Below, piece after piece: positions 10,901 through 19,463 of a DNA stretch of 55,283 nucleotides (position 1 is the first letter of the stretch; the number at the start of each line of letters is the position of its first letter). The notes below the pieces were generated by a model. That model made no database searches. It was not told the origin of the DNA and saw only the letters and a program-made list of their open reading frames with translations. Made by a program: the position numbers and the translations under genes. The stretch is from Alphaproteobacteria bacterium (GTDB taxonomy: Bacteria; Pseudomonadota; Alphaproteobacteria; UBA9655): contig JAGONT010000009.1 in the NCBI GenBank assembly GCA_017992885.1, positions 1-55,283 on the forward strand, written 5' to 3'.

Positions 10901-12632
10901 CAAGCGTTAGGGTTCCTGAACCATTTTTAACGATACTTCCAGCTCCCGTTCCTGCATCTATGATTGTTCCATAAAATGTTGTCGTTGAGTTATCCCCACC
11001 CATAGTCAAAGTATTGGCTTCTAAATTAACGACAGACGCTGTAGTACCTGTAAGAGATCCAATAGTATGATCTGCTGTGCCTAAATCATAGGTCCCGGCA
11101 GTAAGACTTAATTGCGACTCAGGAAAACTCCCTTGCAGCGTTCCCACGGGCGTATTGAGTGTTGTAGCACCTGAATAAGTATTGTTTTTTCCTGTTAAGC
11201 TAAGCGTGAATTGTCCAGTGCTTCCTTCTATCGCGACACCGCCTGTTCCTGTGATATCCCCTGGAAAACTATAAGACAAAGGCGTTGCTCCCCCTATTTG
11301 GTTAAAGGTGAGCGTCCCATTGTTTGTAACATTACCTGTAATATTTCCTGGAGTTATTGGCGATGTACTCGTAGGAGCGCTTACGATAAGATTGCTCCCA
11401 TCATCATTGATTGTGGTTCCTCCGGTGTAGGTATTATTTCCTGTAAAAGTGAGAGCTCCTCCTCCCGCTATGGTGACAGCTCCCGTCCCATTGATTACCC
11501 CTCCATACGTTCCTGTTCCACTTTGGTTAAAAGTCAGCATACTATTATTAGTCACATTTCCTTGTATGCTGCTTGTATTTCCGATAAGGGTGCTTCCATC
11601 ATTGTTAATTGTCATAACACCACTAAAAGGGTCTTCCCCTGTTAAAGTGAGAGGGAATCCCCCTGTTATAAAGACTGCCCCATCCCCAAAAATTTGTCCT
11701 CCAAAAGAAGCACTGGCCGATTGATTAAAAGTAAGATTGCTACCAACGTTTATCGTTCCTGGAAAAGCGCCATTTATAACCTCGAGGGTTCCATCATTTA
11801 GAGAGGTTCCCCCCGTATAGGTATTCGTTCCTGTGAAGCTTATGGTTTCTCCTGCTGCTGATATGCTTACGCCTCCTGAACCGCTGATATCTCCTGTGTA
11901 AGTTCCTGATGATGCTTGAACAATAGACAGAGTTGCATTGTTTTCAATAGGGCCACCTGCAGGTAAACTATCTGTTGTTCCTTGAAGGGTACCATCACCA
12001 TTAATCTGCGTGCCGCCCGTATAGGTATTCGTACCTGTCAGAATATAAGTTTCCTCACCATTAAAAATAACTCCCCCTGTTCCTGTTATATCACCGGCAA
12101 AGGTTTGCGTACCCATAAAAACCCCGTTGTTATAACCGACTGTCAGTGTATTTCCCCCTAAACTAATAGAAGATCCTTGGGCTCCTGCAAGATCACTGAC
12201 GGTTTGATCACCTCCTAATTCATAGACTGCTCCTGAAACAGCTAGATTTAATAAAGCATTAGGCGATGTACTTCCCTGTAGTGTACCTCCATTAATCGTT
12301 ACCATACCTGAAATAGGGACAAGCACCGGTGGTGATGCTGCCAAACCTGGAAGTTGAATTACGGCCCCAGGTGAATTTATTTCTAAGTTTGCCGATGCTC
12401 CCGCTGCTAAATTCTGTTGCCAAATATCGCCTGCATATGATCCATTGCCAGTTTGGCTAATGTTGAGCGTACCTCCCTGATCTTCAAATATCACTTCGTC
12501 GTGATAAGAATTTGTAAGGGTTGCTGTGCTTTCCGGATCTACTTGTCCATCGCTTATAGTAAGAACTTGGCCAAATGAAGAAGGTATGTAGGATACCAGT
12601 ATTATAATTGAAAGTATTATTGTGTTTTTCAT
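7920..12632 (-). CDS. giant autotransporter with beta-strand repeats
   Basis: Intact 1,570-residue type V autotransporter. The signal peptide MKNTIILSIIILVSYIPSSFG is cleaved near residue 21, and AAAAGG lies about nine bases before the ATG. The passenger (about 22-1000) is built of autotransporter-associated beta-strand repeats such as LTFTGNNTYTGGTTI and GTLTFNQ, predicting a long beta-helix. A linker (SNAEKTATYFDTFADN) leads into a barrel from about residue 1291 to the terminal RVGYDF. Linker and barrel closely match the upstream convergent gene, while the passengers differ and this one lacks the glycine-rich block. It probably acts as an adhesin or surface layer on the outer membrane, but the target is unknown. 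No protease or lipase catalytic motif was seen. Confidence 0.9.
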   Translation of the reverse strand: MKNTIILSIIILVSYIPSSFGQVLTISDGQVDPESTATLTNSYHDEVIFEDQGGTLNISQTGNGSYAGDIWQQNLAAGASANLEINSPGAVIQLPGLAASPPVLVPISGMVTINGGTLQGSTSPNALLNLAVSGAVYELGGDQTVSDLAGAQGSSISLGGNTLTVGYNNGVFMGTQTFAGDITGTGGVIFNGEETYILTGTNTYTGGTQINGDGTLQGTTDSLPAGGPIENNATLSIVQASSGTYTGDISGSGGVSISAAGETISFTGTNTYTGGTSLNDGTLEVINGAFPGTINVGSNLTFNQSASASFGGQIFGDGAVFITGGFPLTLTGEDPFSGVMTINNDGSTLIGNTSSIQGNVTNNSMLTFNQSGTGTYGGVINGTGAVTIAGGGALTFTGNNTYTGGTTINDDGSNLIVSAPTSTSPITPGNITGNVTNNGTLTFNQIGGATPLSYSFPGDITGTGGVAIEGSTGQFTLSLTGKNNTYSGATTLNTPVGTLQGSFPESQLSLTAGTYDLGTADHTIGSLTGTTASVVNLEANTLTMGGDNSTTTFYGTIIDAGTGAGSIVKNGSGTLTLALTPTYTGSTTIRGGTLQVGESSSPGTLPSTDLYVNGGTLTMLLSQNFATLSGTGGTIDMGTSTTTPLTLGIQGNSPTSGFAGTITGTGNLIIGLSGPASLTLTGNNTFTGGTIINAGSSLTAPLSSLPAPQTGAVNSGQVTNSGTLTLTQGGTFAGAIIGSGSVTIQGGSEVIYTGGNTYTEGTTIANDGSSLTGSTSTLPPGGPIVVGPTTDPTANASLILNQTSDSSNAFTGNISGLGSVTIQGGQTITFTGNNTYTGGTTIANDGSNLNVTAGTSATSNIPLTGAAITDNGTLTFNQTVAGAVTFAVPIQGSGNLIVNGPGTIDFSNSSITPSAIVNGGGIVGNTQAFLGDITLNNATLTFDQSVLGTYNKSISGTGTVNCIGSGTVTFPGDQAYSGTTHIGNKSTLIVNGRIPNSSVMVDEGGTLGGAGTIRFLDLRGTLSPGTTIGNITIITDHTSRHTAMHRIEVSSDGTSDQVLVARQAQLDGSLNVISTENRQDLKGKEFTFLTAGKGVTGQFSTLISNNRLKYLVQYDPTNVKIIVGNMQDFTDAFSPRNTSNAEKTATYFDTFADNTNLSPDLTSVINGLDTLLATGDSAAVQNAFNQIQPSQYKELGQISFLNNEVVNRTVGSQQQNLRESLWVEKELEAYAGSAAISPQRVASFHHLAKSAKGFKSSSILQARSQPHHRLGMLALPGSERVGMPANNWIKLGRSSVWVQSYGQIERTKGNHGNAGIRSETGGISLGGDHEVLKNTYLGFLGGMSTTPFHWQQGRGSGRVKSYYGGIYGTWLSQTGFYADGQLIAGGNNYNSHRNIVYPGVNRKARQSHNGGQFSTDLQAGYVWSLKHLTVQPYADATYMFVNESGFREKGAQSLDFKIKGRMSQFFRGEIGAQVYKTYVLCDALVRPALQLSWVHKRSMGPNSAKVQGGLVGQAQSLSVAGDNRTRNQVAPGLALTVQFAKGLYVIGNVSSQFGGGQKLGDALIRVGYDF

Positions 12633-13103
12633 CTTAGAGACCTTTTCAAAATTATATTTTGTTCTCCCCTCGGAAAACGGAGCTTTTTTAATATTTTTAT
12701 CTTCTATACAATTTTAATTAATTTTAAGTTAACGTGGTTTAAAGAAAGCTTTCATGGCTGTAGGCTACAAGCTATCTGTGATTATGCATCGCCTGTTGCT
12801 CACAGGCGAAGCTTTTAAATTTAGCAAAGCTGAGCTCCAAGTTTCTGCTTAAAAGGAGAGAAAAACGATAGATCAAAAAAGTTATTTAAGAGCTTTTTCA
12901 AAGATTTTTCTTTGGGAAAAGGTTTTGTAAGAACAAAACCGAAGGAATAAGTAAAGGCGTACCTCAATTGATCCTTAAGAACCCGGTCCAAACATTGCCT
13001 CGTTTGTTTCATTCGAAAAGTATGACGAGGAAAAAGGTGGAATGTAATCCTTCTTCTTGCCGACAAAGGATCAATAAAATTTTCCCATATGATATGTTGT
13101 GAT
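12633..13103. other. spacer with autotransporter promoter region and an unassigned stretch
   Basis: The half next to 12632 is AT-rich and must carry the promoter of the minus-strand autotransporter. An 81-codon minus-strand ORF (12821-13066, rich in Lys, Phe and Arg, opening MSARRRITFHLF) has no recognisable domain or signal peptide. It may be chance or the remnant of a gene. No RNA family could be recognised. A hairpin at 12790-12808 is listed separately. Confidence 0.4.
12790..12808. terminator. hairpin, possible terminator
   Basis: CGCCTGT (12790-12796) and ACAGGCG (12802-12808) form a perfect 7-bp GC-rich stem with a 5-base loop. On the plus strand AAGCTTTTAAATTT follows; on the minus strand there is no T-run. 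It lies about 300 bases beyond miaA. The stem is real, but its role as a terminator is uncertain. Confidence 0.35.
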
Positions 13104-13994
13104 TTACGCTTCGGTCAAAGGTATTTCTACTAACGTATCGGCTAGAAATTGATGGCGGAACCAGGTTCTTTGTCTTTTAGCATATTGGCGGGAACGCAGA
13201 AGAGTCAGCGCTTTTGCTTCTTCTAGAGAGCAGTGTCCATGAATGTATGTTCTAAATTCTCGCAGACCAATGGCCTTTAGGGCATTAGAACAAGGGGAAA
13301 GATTAAGAAGACGAGAAACTTCCTCTATGACTCCCTGAGCAAGCATCTTCTCAAGACGGGCTGTCATCCGTTCTTCAAGGTCTTCTTTAGGGGGCATTAA
13401 GAGAATTTTCTCAAATTCGTAAGGGGGCGGAGGAGGTTTCTGGACTTGCCAAAAGCTTAAAGGTTTTCCTGTTCCATAGAAAACTTCAAGACCTCTTATC
13501 GTCCGTTGACGATCAAGGGGATTCGTTCGTTCGGCTAAATCTATATCTACGGTTTTGAGTTCAGCGTAAAGCTTTTCTTGAGATCCTTGAAAAGTGGCTT
13601 TTACACTTGAATCAATAGGGGGAATCTGAACAAGCCCTTCAATGAGAGCTTTAAGATAAAGTCCTGTTCCGCCCACAACAATGGGAAGGTCTCCTTTTGT
13701 ATGGATATTTTCAATCTCGGCAAGAACAAGAGAAAGCCACTTACCTGCGGAGCACATTTCGTGTGGCTCTAAAAATCCATAAAGACGGTGAGGGAGGAGG
13801 TGTTGTTCTTGAAGAGAGGGTTGAGCCGTCAGTATTTCAAGACCTTTATAAACTTGTAGGCTATCTCCATTCAGGATGACGCCCTTTTTCTCGAAGGCAA
13901 TTTTGTTGGCAAAGGCAGATTTTCCACTTGCCGTAGGGCCTGCAATAATAAGAACTTTAGCCAAAGCTATACAAAATGCCGATGATGGCTCCAC
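13104..13994 (-). CDS. miaA: tRNA dimethylallyltransferase
   Basis: Adds a dimethylallyl group to A37 of tRNAs reading UNN codons, using dimethylallyl diphosphate. The P-loop GPTASGKS lies near residues 19-26, the substrate-site DSLQVY near 44-49, GGTGLYLKALIEG near 108, DRQRTIRGLEVF in the middle, and the C-terminal RQYAKRQRTWFR is typical. Length (296) is usual. The ATG at 13994 overlaps the end of the upstream nucleoside transporter by 38 bases. A TTG about 30 bases later would give a more usual N-terminus, so the start is unsure. The overlap implies co-transcription with the transporter. Confidence 0.95.
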   Translation of the reverse strand: MEPSSAFCIALAKVLIIAGPTASGKSAFANKIAFEKKGVILNGDSLQVYKGLEILTAQPSLQEQHLLPHRLYGFLEPHEMCSAGKWLSLVLAEIENIHTKGDLPIVVGGTGLYLKALIEGLVQIPPIDSSVKATFQGSQEKLYAELKTVDIDLAERTNPLDRQRTIRGLEVFYGTGKPLSFWQVQKPPPPPYEFEKILLMPPKEDLEERMTARLEKMLAQGVIEEVSRLLNLSPCSNALKAIGLREFRTYIHGHCSLEEAKALTLLRSRQYAKRQRTWFRHQFLADTLVEIPLTEA

Positions 13995-15222
13995 TCATGC
14001 AGCTGGCAATCGTTCCGGCAATCATTGCTTTGAAACCAAGGGAGATAATTTCTTGCTTACGCTCTGGGACCATCGTGCCAATCCCACCAATTTGAATGGC
14101 AATGCTACTGAAGTTGGCAAAACCTGCAAGAGCATAAGTCATAATAATACTACTTTTGACGCTTAAGAGATTTTTAGGAAGCTCGGCAAGTCCCATGAAA
14201 GCAACAATTTCATTCAAGATGGTTTTCTTTCCCAACAGGGCACCCGCAGGCACGGCTTCTTCCCAAGGAATTCCAATGGCCCAAGCTAAGGGAGCTAAAA
14301 TATACCCTAAAAGGAGCTGAAGGGTCATGGGTTCATTACCAACTGTAGGGAAAAGGCTTAATATAGAATTTATTATCGCAACAATGGCTAAGAATACAAT
14401 TAACATGGCTAAGATATTGACATAAAGGCGAACGCCATCGGATGTTCCCTGGGTAATGGCTTCCATGGATCCTGAGAATTGATAAGGGACGACAAGATGT
14501 CCGGACGTATTTTCGCCCACCTGGGGAATGAGAATGCGAGAAATGGTAATGGCAGCAGGGACACTTATGATCGAGGCTGTTAAGATATGGGCAATGGGAT
14601 CCGGTACTGTCCCATCCAAAATGATCGCATAAACAACCATGATTGAAATGGAAGTTGTTGCCATCCCAGCCGTCATGACGGTAAAGAGCTCACTTCGTGT
14701 GAATTTTCCTAAATAAGGCCGTACAAGAAGAGGAGCTTCCGTTTGTCCCAAAAACATTTTAGCTGCTGCGCAAACACCTAAAGCGCCCCCAATTCCCAGG
14801 GTTTTTTGAAAGACGTTCGAAAATATTTTGACAATAAAAGGGAGAATGCGCCAATGAAAGAGCAACATTGCAAGGGCGCTGATGACAATCACCATCGGTA
14901 ATCCTTGAAAGCCGAATATGAAGGTTTTGGAGGGATCAGTTGTTGTAAAGGGAGCTCCCCCTCCGCCTACATATCCAAAAACGAAGCTTGTTCCAGCAAT
15001 GGTAGCGTCTTTTAATGCCATCACACCCTGTCCAATGCCTAAAAATACATCGCGAACAACGCTAAATTTTACAACAATAATGGCAAGGAGCACTTGAATA
15101 GCAAACCCTAAAAAAGCTGCTTTAAAATTAACCTGTTTTCGATTTTCACTGAAAAGCCAAGCAAGAAAGAAAAATAAGATGAGGCCGCCACACGCTTGAA
15201 AAACAAGGCCCACATTTTCCAT
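13957..15222 (-). CDS. nupC: NupC-type concentrative nucleoside transporter
   Basis: Inner-membrane ion-coupled importer of nucleosides, CNT family, 421 residues with many hydrophobic segments. Family signatures visible are GQTEAPLLVRPYL near residues 150-165, MTAGMATTSISIMVVYA just after, NEIVAFMGLAELP and the C-terminal ANFSSIAIQIGGIG. The length fits bacterial NupC. It is transcribed with miaA, which overlaps its 3' end. For a host-associated cell, nucleoside uptake would replace part of de novo nucleotide synthesis; that role is inference. Substrate preference cannot be read from the sequence. Confidence 0.92.
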   Translation of the reverse strand: MENVGLVFQACGGLILFFFLAWLFSENRKQVNFKAAFLGFAIQVLLAIIVVKFSVVRDVFLGIGQGVMALKDATIAGTSFVFGYVGGGGAPFTTTDPSKTFIFGFQGLPMVIVISALAMLLFHWRILPFIVKIFSNVFQKTLGIGGALGVCAAAKMFLGQTEAPLLVRPYLGKFTRSELFTVMTAGMATTSISIMVVYAIILDGTVPDPIAHILTASIISVPAAITISRILIPQVGENTSGHLVVPYQFSGSMEAITQGTSDGVRLYVNILAMLIVFLAIVAIINSILSLFPTVGNEPMTLQLLLGYILAPLAWAIGIPWEEAVPAGALLGKKTILNEIVAFMGLAELPKNLLSVKSSIIMTYALAGFANFSSIAIQIGGIGTMVPERKQEIISLGFKAMIAGTIASCMSGAIIGILYSFG

Positions 15223-15377
15223 GCTATCCTCCGCAAAGAGTGGTCAAAACTCAAAAAACCGTGTATCCCTAAAAAGGAATGTAACACTGTCATAAAACAT
15301 GTTGGTTAAAGATGCCAGAGCTATTATCATATTAGGTGAACTTTTTTTCATATAACACATAAAACAAAGGCATGTTC

Positions 15378-16742
15378 ATGATTGCACTGGATTTAAGTTT
15401 AGGGTTTTTTGCTGGAGCCATTCTCACGGGATTTTGTCTCTATGTCTATTTTCAAAAAAAAATATCTGCTTTTACCCAAGATGTAGCCCTTTCACAAGAT
15501 CGTCTAAGGCGTTTTGAAGGAATAGAGACTTTGCTTCTTAAACGAGAAGAAGAGCTGCGTTTGCAAGGAGAAAGAAATGCTGAGCTTAGAGTTGCGCTTC
15601 AACGCACAGAAAAAGAAAGCCAAAGTAAGCTCGTTCTTTTAGAGAATATTCAAAGCCTATGGGAGGATAAGTTTAAAGTTATCTCTGCAGAAGCACTTTC
15701 TCTTTCAAATAAATCTTTTTTGGAACTTGCGCAGACGACTCTTGAAAAATTCCAAGAGGGGGCTCAAAATGACCTTTCAAATCGACAAGCTGCTATTGCT
15801 GAACTTGTTAAGCCTGTAAGTGATTCCCTTCAAACTGTGGACCAAAAAATTATTGAACTTGAGAAGTCTCGAATGAGTGCGTATGCCGTTCTGAAGCACC
15901 AAGTGAATGAGCTTCTGACAAGCCAAAAGGAGCTTAAAACCGAAACGTCTAATCTTACCAATGCGTTAAAAGCGCCTTTTGTTCGAGGAAGATGGGGAGA
16001 AATACAGCTAAAGCGCGTTGTCGAAATGGCTGGGATGATTAACTATTGTGATTTTCAAGAGCAGGTTTCCTCATCTGATGATGACGGGAGATTGCGTCCA
16101 GATCTTATTATTAATCTTCCCGGTCAGAAAAAAATCATTGTTGATGCCAAGGCGCCGTTATCTGCTTATCTTGAAGCCCTCGAGACCAAAGACGAAGACA
16201 CTCGTCTTATAAAACTTAAAGATCATGCTCGGCACGTACGCTCTCATATCAAAGCTCTCGCTAAACGATCTTATTACGAACAGTTTCAACCAGCTCCTGA
16301 ATTTGTTGTCTTGTTTTTACCTGGAGAGGTTTTTTTTAGTGCTGCTTTAGAGCAAGATCCTAGTCTCATCGAAGCCGGTGTCGAAGACCGCATTATTCTT
16401 GCCACACCAACCACTCTCATTGCTCTTTTAAGAGCTGTAGCTTATGGGTGGCGACATGAACATTTAGCCCACAATGCAAAAGAAATTAGTGAACTTGGAC
16501 GAGAACTTCACAAACGCCTTTCTGATATGGCGGATCATTTTGCTCGACTTGGCAAGAATTTAGGGAATGCCGTACAATCCTATAACCATGCCATGGGAAG
16601 CCTTGAACACCGGGTTCTCTCCAGTGCTCGAAAATTTAAAGAGTTAGGATCTGTGTCTGAAGCAGCTGAAATCATTGCTCTTGATCCCCTTGACCATAAT
16701 CCTCGCGAACTTCAGGCTCCTGAGTTAAAAAAGGTGGGATAA
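15378..16742 (+). CDS. rmuC: DNA recombination protein RmuC
   Basis: RmuC-family protein linked to limiting recombination between inverted repeats, with a PD-(D/E)XK-like nuclease fold. One N-terminal membrane segment (about residues 1-25) is followed by a long coiled coil (about 30-190). The conserved domain contains GRWGEIQLKRVVEMAGM and IIVDAKAPLSAYLEALE. ATGs occur at 15372 and 15378; AAAGG sits too close to the first but 8 bases before the second, so 15378 is preferred. It is divergent from nupC. The window is rich in inverted repeats, but a functional link to RmuC is speculation. Confidence 0.92.
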   Translation: MIALDLSLGFFAGAILTGFCLYVYFQKKISAFTQDVALSQDRLRRFEGIETLLLKREEELRLQGERNAELRVALQRTEKESQSKLVLLENIQSLWEDKFKVISAEALSLSNKSFLELAQTTLEKFQEGAQNDLSNRQAAIAELVKPVSDSLQTVDQKIIELEKSRMSAYAVLKHQVNELLTSQKELKTETSNLTNALKAPFVRGRWGEIQLKRVVEMAGMINYCDFQEQVSSSDDDGRLRPDLIINLPGQKKIIVDAKAPLSAYLEALETKDEDTRLIKLKDHARHVRSHIKALAKRSYYEQFQPAPEFVVLFLPGEVFFSAALEQDPSLIEAGVEDRIILATPTTLIALLRAVAYGWRHEHLAHNAKEISELGRELHKRLSDMADHFARLGKNLGNAVQSYNHAMGSLEHRVLSSARKFKELGSVSEAAEIIALDPLDHNPRELQAPELKKVG

Positions 16743-16772
16743 ACATGACATCAAAATTCAATCTATACCCGA

Positions 16773-16931
16773 GCTTTAAGATACCCCGTCTCATGTTGAT
16801 GGGCGTCATTCCCACGAAACCGGAAATCCATAAAATAGTTTTTTTTTTACAGATGATTATATTTGATTCCCGGTTTCGTGGGAATGACGTCAGAGGAAAA
16901 CAAAATAAGGTATTTTCACGTCCGATGAGGA
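16773..16931. repeat. palindromic repeat element, copy 1
   Basis: The core is a perfect 20-bp inverted repeat: CGTCATTCCCACGAAACCGG at 16804-16823 and its complement at 16870-16889. The loop carries CATAAAATAGTTTTTTTTT. A conserved 3' tail (16890-16930) carries CAGAGGAAAACAAAATAAGG. A diverged copy with the same loop and tail lies at 54567-54725, so this is a dispersed family of about 150 bp. No transposase is encoded, so it is MITE-like. Its 3' edge coincides with the start codon of the next gene. Confidence 0.85.
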
Positions 16932-18232
16932 TAACACAAATCATTCTGTTGCTTTTCTCTATCCTGCTTTCTCCTTTCTCTGCAAAGGCCGTTGTTCAAG
17001 AAAATTCTCAATCCTTCCAGCTTGACATAAGTGTAACTCTCTATCCTAACGATGTAGCTCTCATAAAAGAAAAAAGAAAAGCTTACTTAAAAGAAGGATC
17101 AAACAAGTTATTAATTAAGGATGTTCCTTCTTCTATCTTAATGGATAGTTTTCTTTTCGAAGTGGTTTCCCCTTCTTCTCCCCTCAATATTTTAGAGTAT
17201 TCTTTCCAAGCGCCTGATCTTACACACGAAAATATTTTAGAACATTCTATTGGGGAAACGATCACGGTTACATCCTTTCAATCAAGGTCAGACTCTATAC
17301 TTGCTAAACTCTTAGCTGTTGAGAAAGATACGGCCTTAATTGAATCCATGGGAACAATTTATTCTATCAAAAAAAGTCGGATTGCTTTTCCTCATCTTCC
17401 CTACACTCTTGTTTCAGAGCCAATGATTACTTTGAAGCTTATGAATTCAAAGGAAGGAGAGTACCTTTTTGATATGAGTTACCTTACCAAAGGTTTTACC
17501 TGGGAGGCAGGGTATACGATTATCATCGATTCTGACGGCGAACATCTTGATCTCAATAATTGGATAAATATTCGCAATCAAAGTCAAACAGATATTAAAA
17601 AAGGCCATATTCGTGTTGTGCAAAAGAAAACGCTCTTTTATGACATCGAAAGACCTATCAGCCTTCCTGATAAATCTGTAAAAAATATTTCTTGGTTTTC
17701 TGCTAAAAACTTAAGGCCAACTAAGAGTTTTCGGATTTATCCCAAAAATAACATTATTGCGGATGAAGAAGGGGCTGTTATGAAGCCTTCTGTGGAAACT
17801 TGGCTTTCTGTTGAAAATGCCGTTTCCCAAGGTCTTGGTGTTCCTCTTCCTCAAGGCATTATTAAGGTTTTTCAGCGAAGTAAAGATTATTCGTTGCTTT
17901 ATATAGGTGAAAATAAAACTTCTCTCATTCCTTTGGGTAAATCTTTAAGCTTACGTGTGGGAAGCACAAAAGAAATTACGACTGAAATGCGACAAACAGA
18001 CTATCGTAAACTTGGGAGTAAAGTCGTTGAATCAGGATATAGACTTGATTTAAAAAACACTACAGATTCTCCGAAACAAGTCACAGTTTTTCAAAATGTT
18101 CCTAAGGAATGGATTATTTTAAGGGAAACGCATCCTCATGGGGAAGAAGAAAATCGTGTTGAATGGATTTTAAATCTTGCCCCTCAAGAGGAAGTGAGTC
18201 TCCGCTATCGTATTCGAATGAATGTGGAGTAG
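16925..18232 (+). CDS. DUF4139-like secreted protein
   Basis: Predicted exported protein of 435 residues. The frame is open from 16745, but the first 60 codons are the palindromic repeat. The ATG at 16925 begins a clean signal peptide (MRITQIILLLFSILLSPFSAKA). Residues after it (FQLDISVTLYPNDVALIKEKR, then NKLLIKDVPSSI) resemble the opening of DUF4139 proteins. A beta-rich domain follows (FTWEAGYTIII and LNNWINIRNQS). The function of DUF4139 proteins is unknown. The gene lies after rmuC and before dgkA on the same strand. A run AATAAGG about 15 bases before the ATG, inside the repeat, is the only visible ribosome site. Confidence 0.75.
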   Translation: MRITQIILLLFSILLSPFSAKAVVQENSQSFQLDISVTLYPNDVALIKEKRKAYLKEGSNKLLIKDVPSSILMDSFLFEVVSPSSPLNILEYSFQAPDLTHENILEHSIGETITVTSFQSRSDSILAKLLAVEKDTALIESMGTIYSIKKSRIAFPHLPYTLVSEPMITLKLMNSKEGEYLFDMSYLTKGFTWEAGYTIIIDSDGEHLDLNNWINIRNQSQTDIKKGHIRVVQKKTLFYDIERPISLPDKSVKNISWFSAKNLRPTKSFRIYPKNNIIADEEGAVMKPSVETWLSVENAVSQGLGVPLPQGIIKVFQRSKDYSLLYIGENKTSLIPLGKSLSLRVGSTKEITTEMRQTDYRKLGSKVVESGYRLDLKNTTDSPKQVTVFQNVPKEWIILRETHPHGEEENRVEWILNLAPQEEVSLRYRIRMNVE

Positions 18233-18249
18233 GAAAGAGAGGCTTACGT

Positions 18250-18591
18250 ATGCTTATGAGTCACCTGAAGAATGCTTTAATAAACTCTCTTCATGGGTTA
18301 AGGCAAACTTGGCAACAGGAAAAGGCCTTTAGGCTTGAGATTATCGGATGTGTGTTTGTGCTTTTCATGACGTTTTGGATTGAAGCTCCTAAGACAGATA
18401 AATTTTTTGTTATCTTTTCTTTAAGCCTTGTTCTTATGACTGAACTTTTGAATACGGCCCTAGAAAAAGCTAATGATGCTTGTAAAAGAGAGAAAGACCC
18501 CCTTATTAAATTTTCAAAAGATGCAGCGTCTGCATCTGTGTTTATTGCTCTTTGTTTAGGGGGACTGTCCTTCATCAACCTCTTTTTTTAA
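18250..18591 (+). CDS. dgkA: diacylglycerol kinase
   Basis: Small integral membrane enzyme that phosphorylates diacylglycerol to phosphatidate and so recycles lipid from envelope glycan synthesis. 113 residues with three membrane segments. The signature ELLNTALEKANDACKREKDPL lies near residues 60-80, with Glu and Asn in the usual active-site positions. The frame extends upstream over the previous gene's end, but the ATG at 18250 after GAAAGAGAGG gives the usual family length; a second ATG at 18256 is also possible. The 5' end is about 17 bases after the DUF4139-like gene, suggesting co-transcription. Confidence 0.92.
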   Translation: MLMSHLKNALINSLHGLRQTWQQEKAFRLEIIGCVFVLFMTFWIEAPKTDKFFVIFSLSLVLMTELLNTALEKANDACKREKDPLIKFSKDAASASVFIALCLGGLSFINLFF

Positions 18592-18748
18592 CATGGATGT
18601 ATATTTATAAATAATTAAATATGGAGGCAATCAGACTAGCAAAACCTTTTTAAGCCGGACTAACCAACGAGACTGTTAACGAAGGTTTTAATCCCTAACA
18701 GCTTATGCTAGACTTACTTATAACATTAACTAATGAGTTGAATTATTT

Positions 18749-19225
18749 ATGGAAAAGTTACCAATGACAGCTGGAGGTCTTCACCAGCTTCAAGAAGAAC
18801 TGAAACATTTAAAAACGATTGATCGCCACGCGGTTATTAAAGCAATCGCTGAAGCTCGAGAGCATGGAGATCTTTCTGAAAATGCTGAATATCATGCTGC
18901 CAGAGAGCGACAGGGGTTTATTGAAGGACGCATTAAGGAGCTCGAAGATAAAGTGGCTCGAGCAGAGGTAATCGATATCTCAAAATTATCAGGGACAGAT
19001 ATTAAATTCGGTGCGACAGTAACGTTGGTTGATGATGAAACGGATGAACGAATGACTTATCAAATTGTTGGCGTGGATGAAGCGGATGTAAAAAAAGGCC
19101 TTTTGTCGATCAGCTCACCACTCGCGCGGGCACTGATTGGCAAGTCCATAGGGGATACATGCGATATTACAACCCCTGGAAAAGGCCATAAATCCTATGA
19201 GGTTATTGAAGTCAGTTATCACTGA
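18749..19225 (+). CDS. greA: transcription elongation factor GreA
   Basis: Rescues backtracked RNA polymerase by stimulating transcript cleavage through the secondary channel. 158 residues, the full family length. An N-terminal coiled coil carries [18 protein letters not shown], with the acidic tip pair in place (about residues 37-56). A C-terminal FKBP-like domain carries [15 protein letters not shown] and [14 protein letters not shown]. It has its own 150-bp upstream spacer. Confidence 0.97.
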   Translation: MEKLPMTAGGLHQLQEELKHLKTIDRHAVIKAIAEAREHGDLSENAEYHAARERQGFIEGRIKELEDKVARAEVIDISKLSGTDIKFGATVTLVDDETDERMTYQIVGVDEADVKKGLLSISSPLARALIGKSIGDTCDITTPGKGHKSYEVIEVSYH

Positions 19226-19412
19226 TCCTAAACGTAGGTATTGATTTTAAACCGTTCAGCTTTCTTTGCTATCCTTTGAGGGTGTATTTGTAAGACGTCA
19301 TTTAGCAAAGTTGTAAGCATTCAAGAATCCATGTTCCTAGCAATTGAAGGAAAAGCGTTTCACTGGAGTGTAAGGCAAGATATGAAAAATTATCTCATGC
19401 CTTTGATCGCAA

Positions 19413-19435
19413 GAGCGAGGTTTGAGGCCTCGCTC
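19413..19435 (-). terminator. hairpin 3' of the TPR-like gene
   Basis: GAGCGAGG (19413-19420) pairs with CCTCGCTC (19428-19435) around a 7-base loop, about 30 bases past the stop codon at 19464. No T-run follows on the minus strand. An identical hairpin lies behind the decayed paralogue at 22754-22776. Confidence 0.5.
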
Positions 19436-19463
19436 GCGACGCGTGATTTAACTTCGAAAAAAG

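Noticed and set aside
16672..16944. Minus-strand 90-codon ORF across the repeat
   Set aside because: It is the antisense reading of the palindromic element and the rmuC end.
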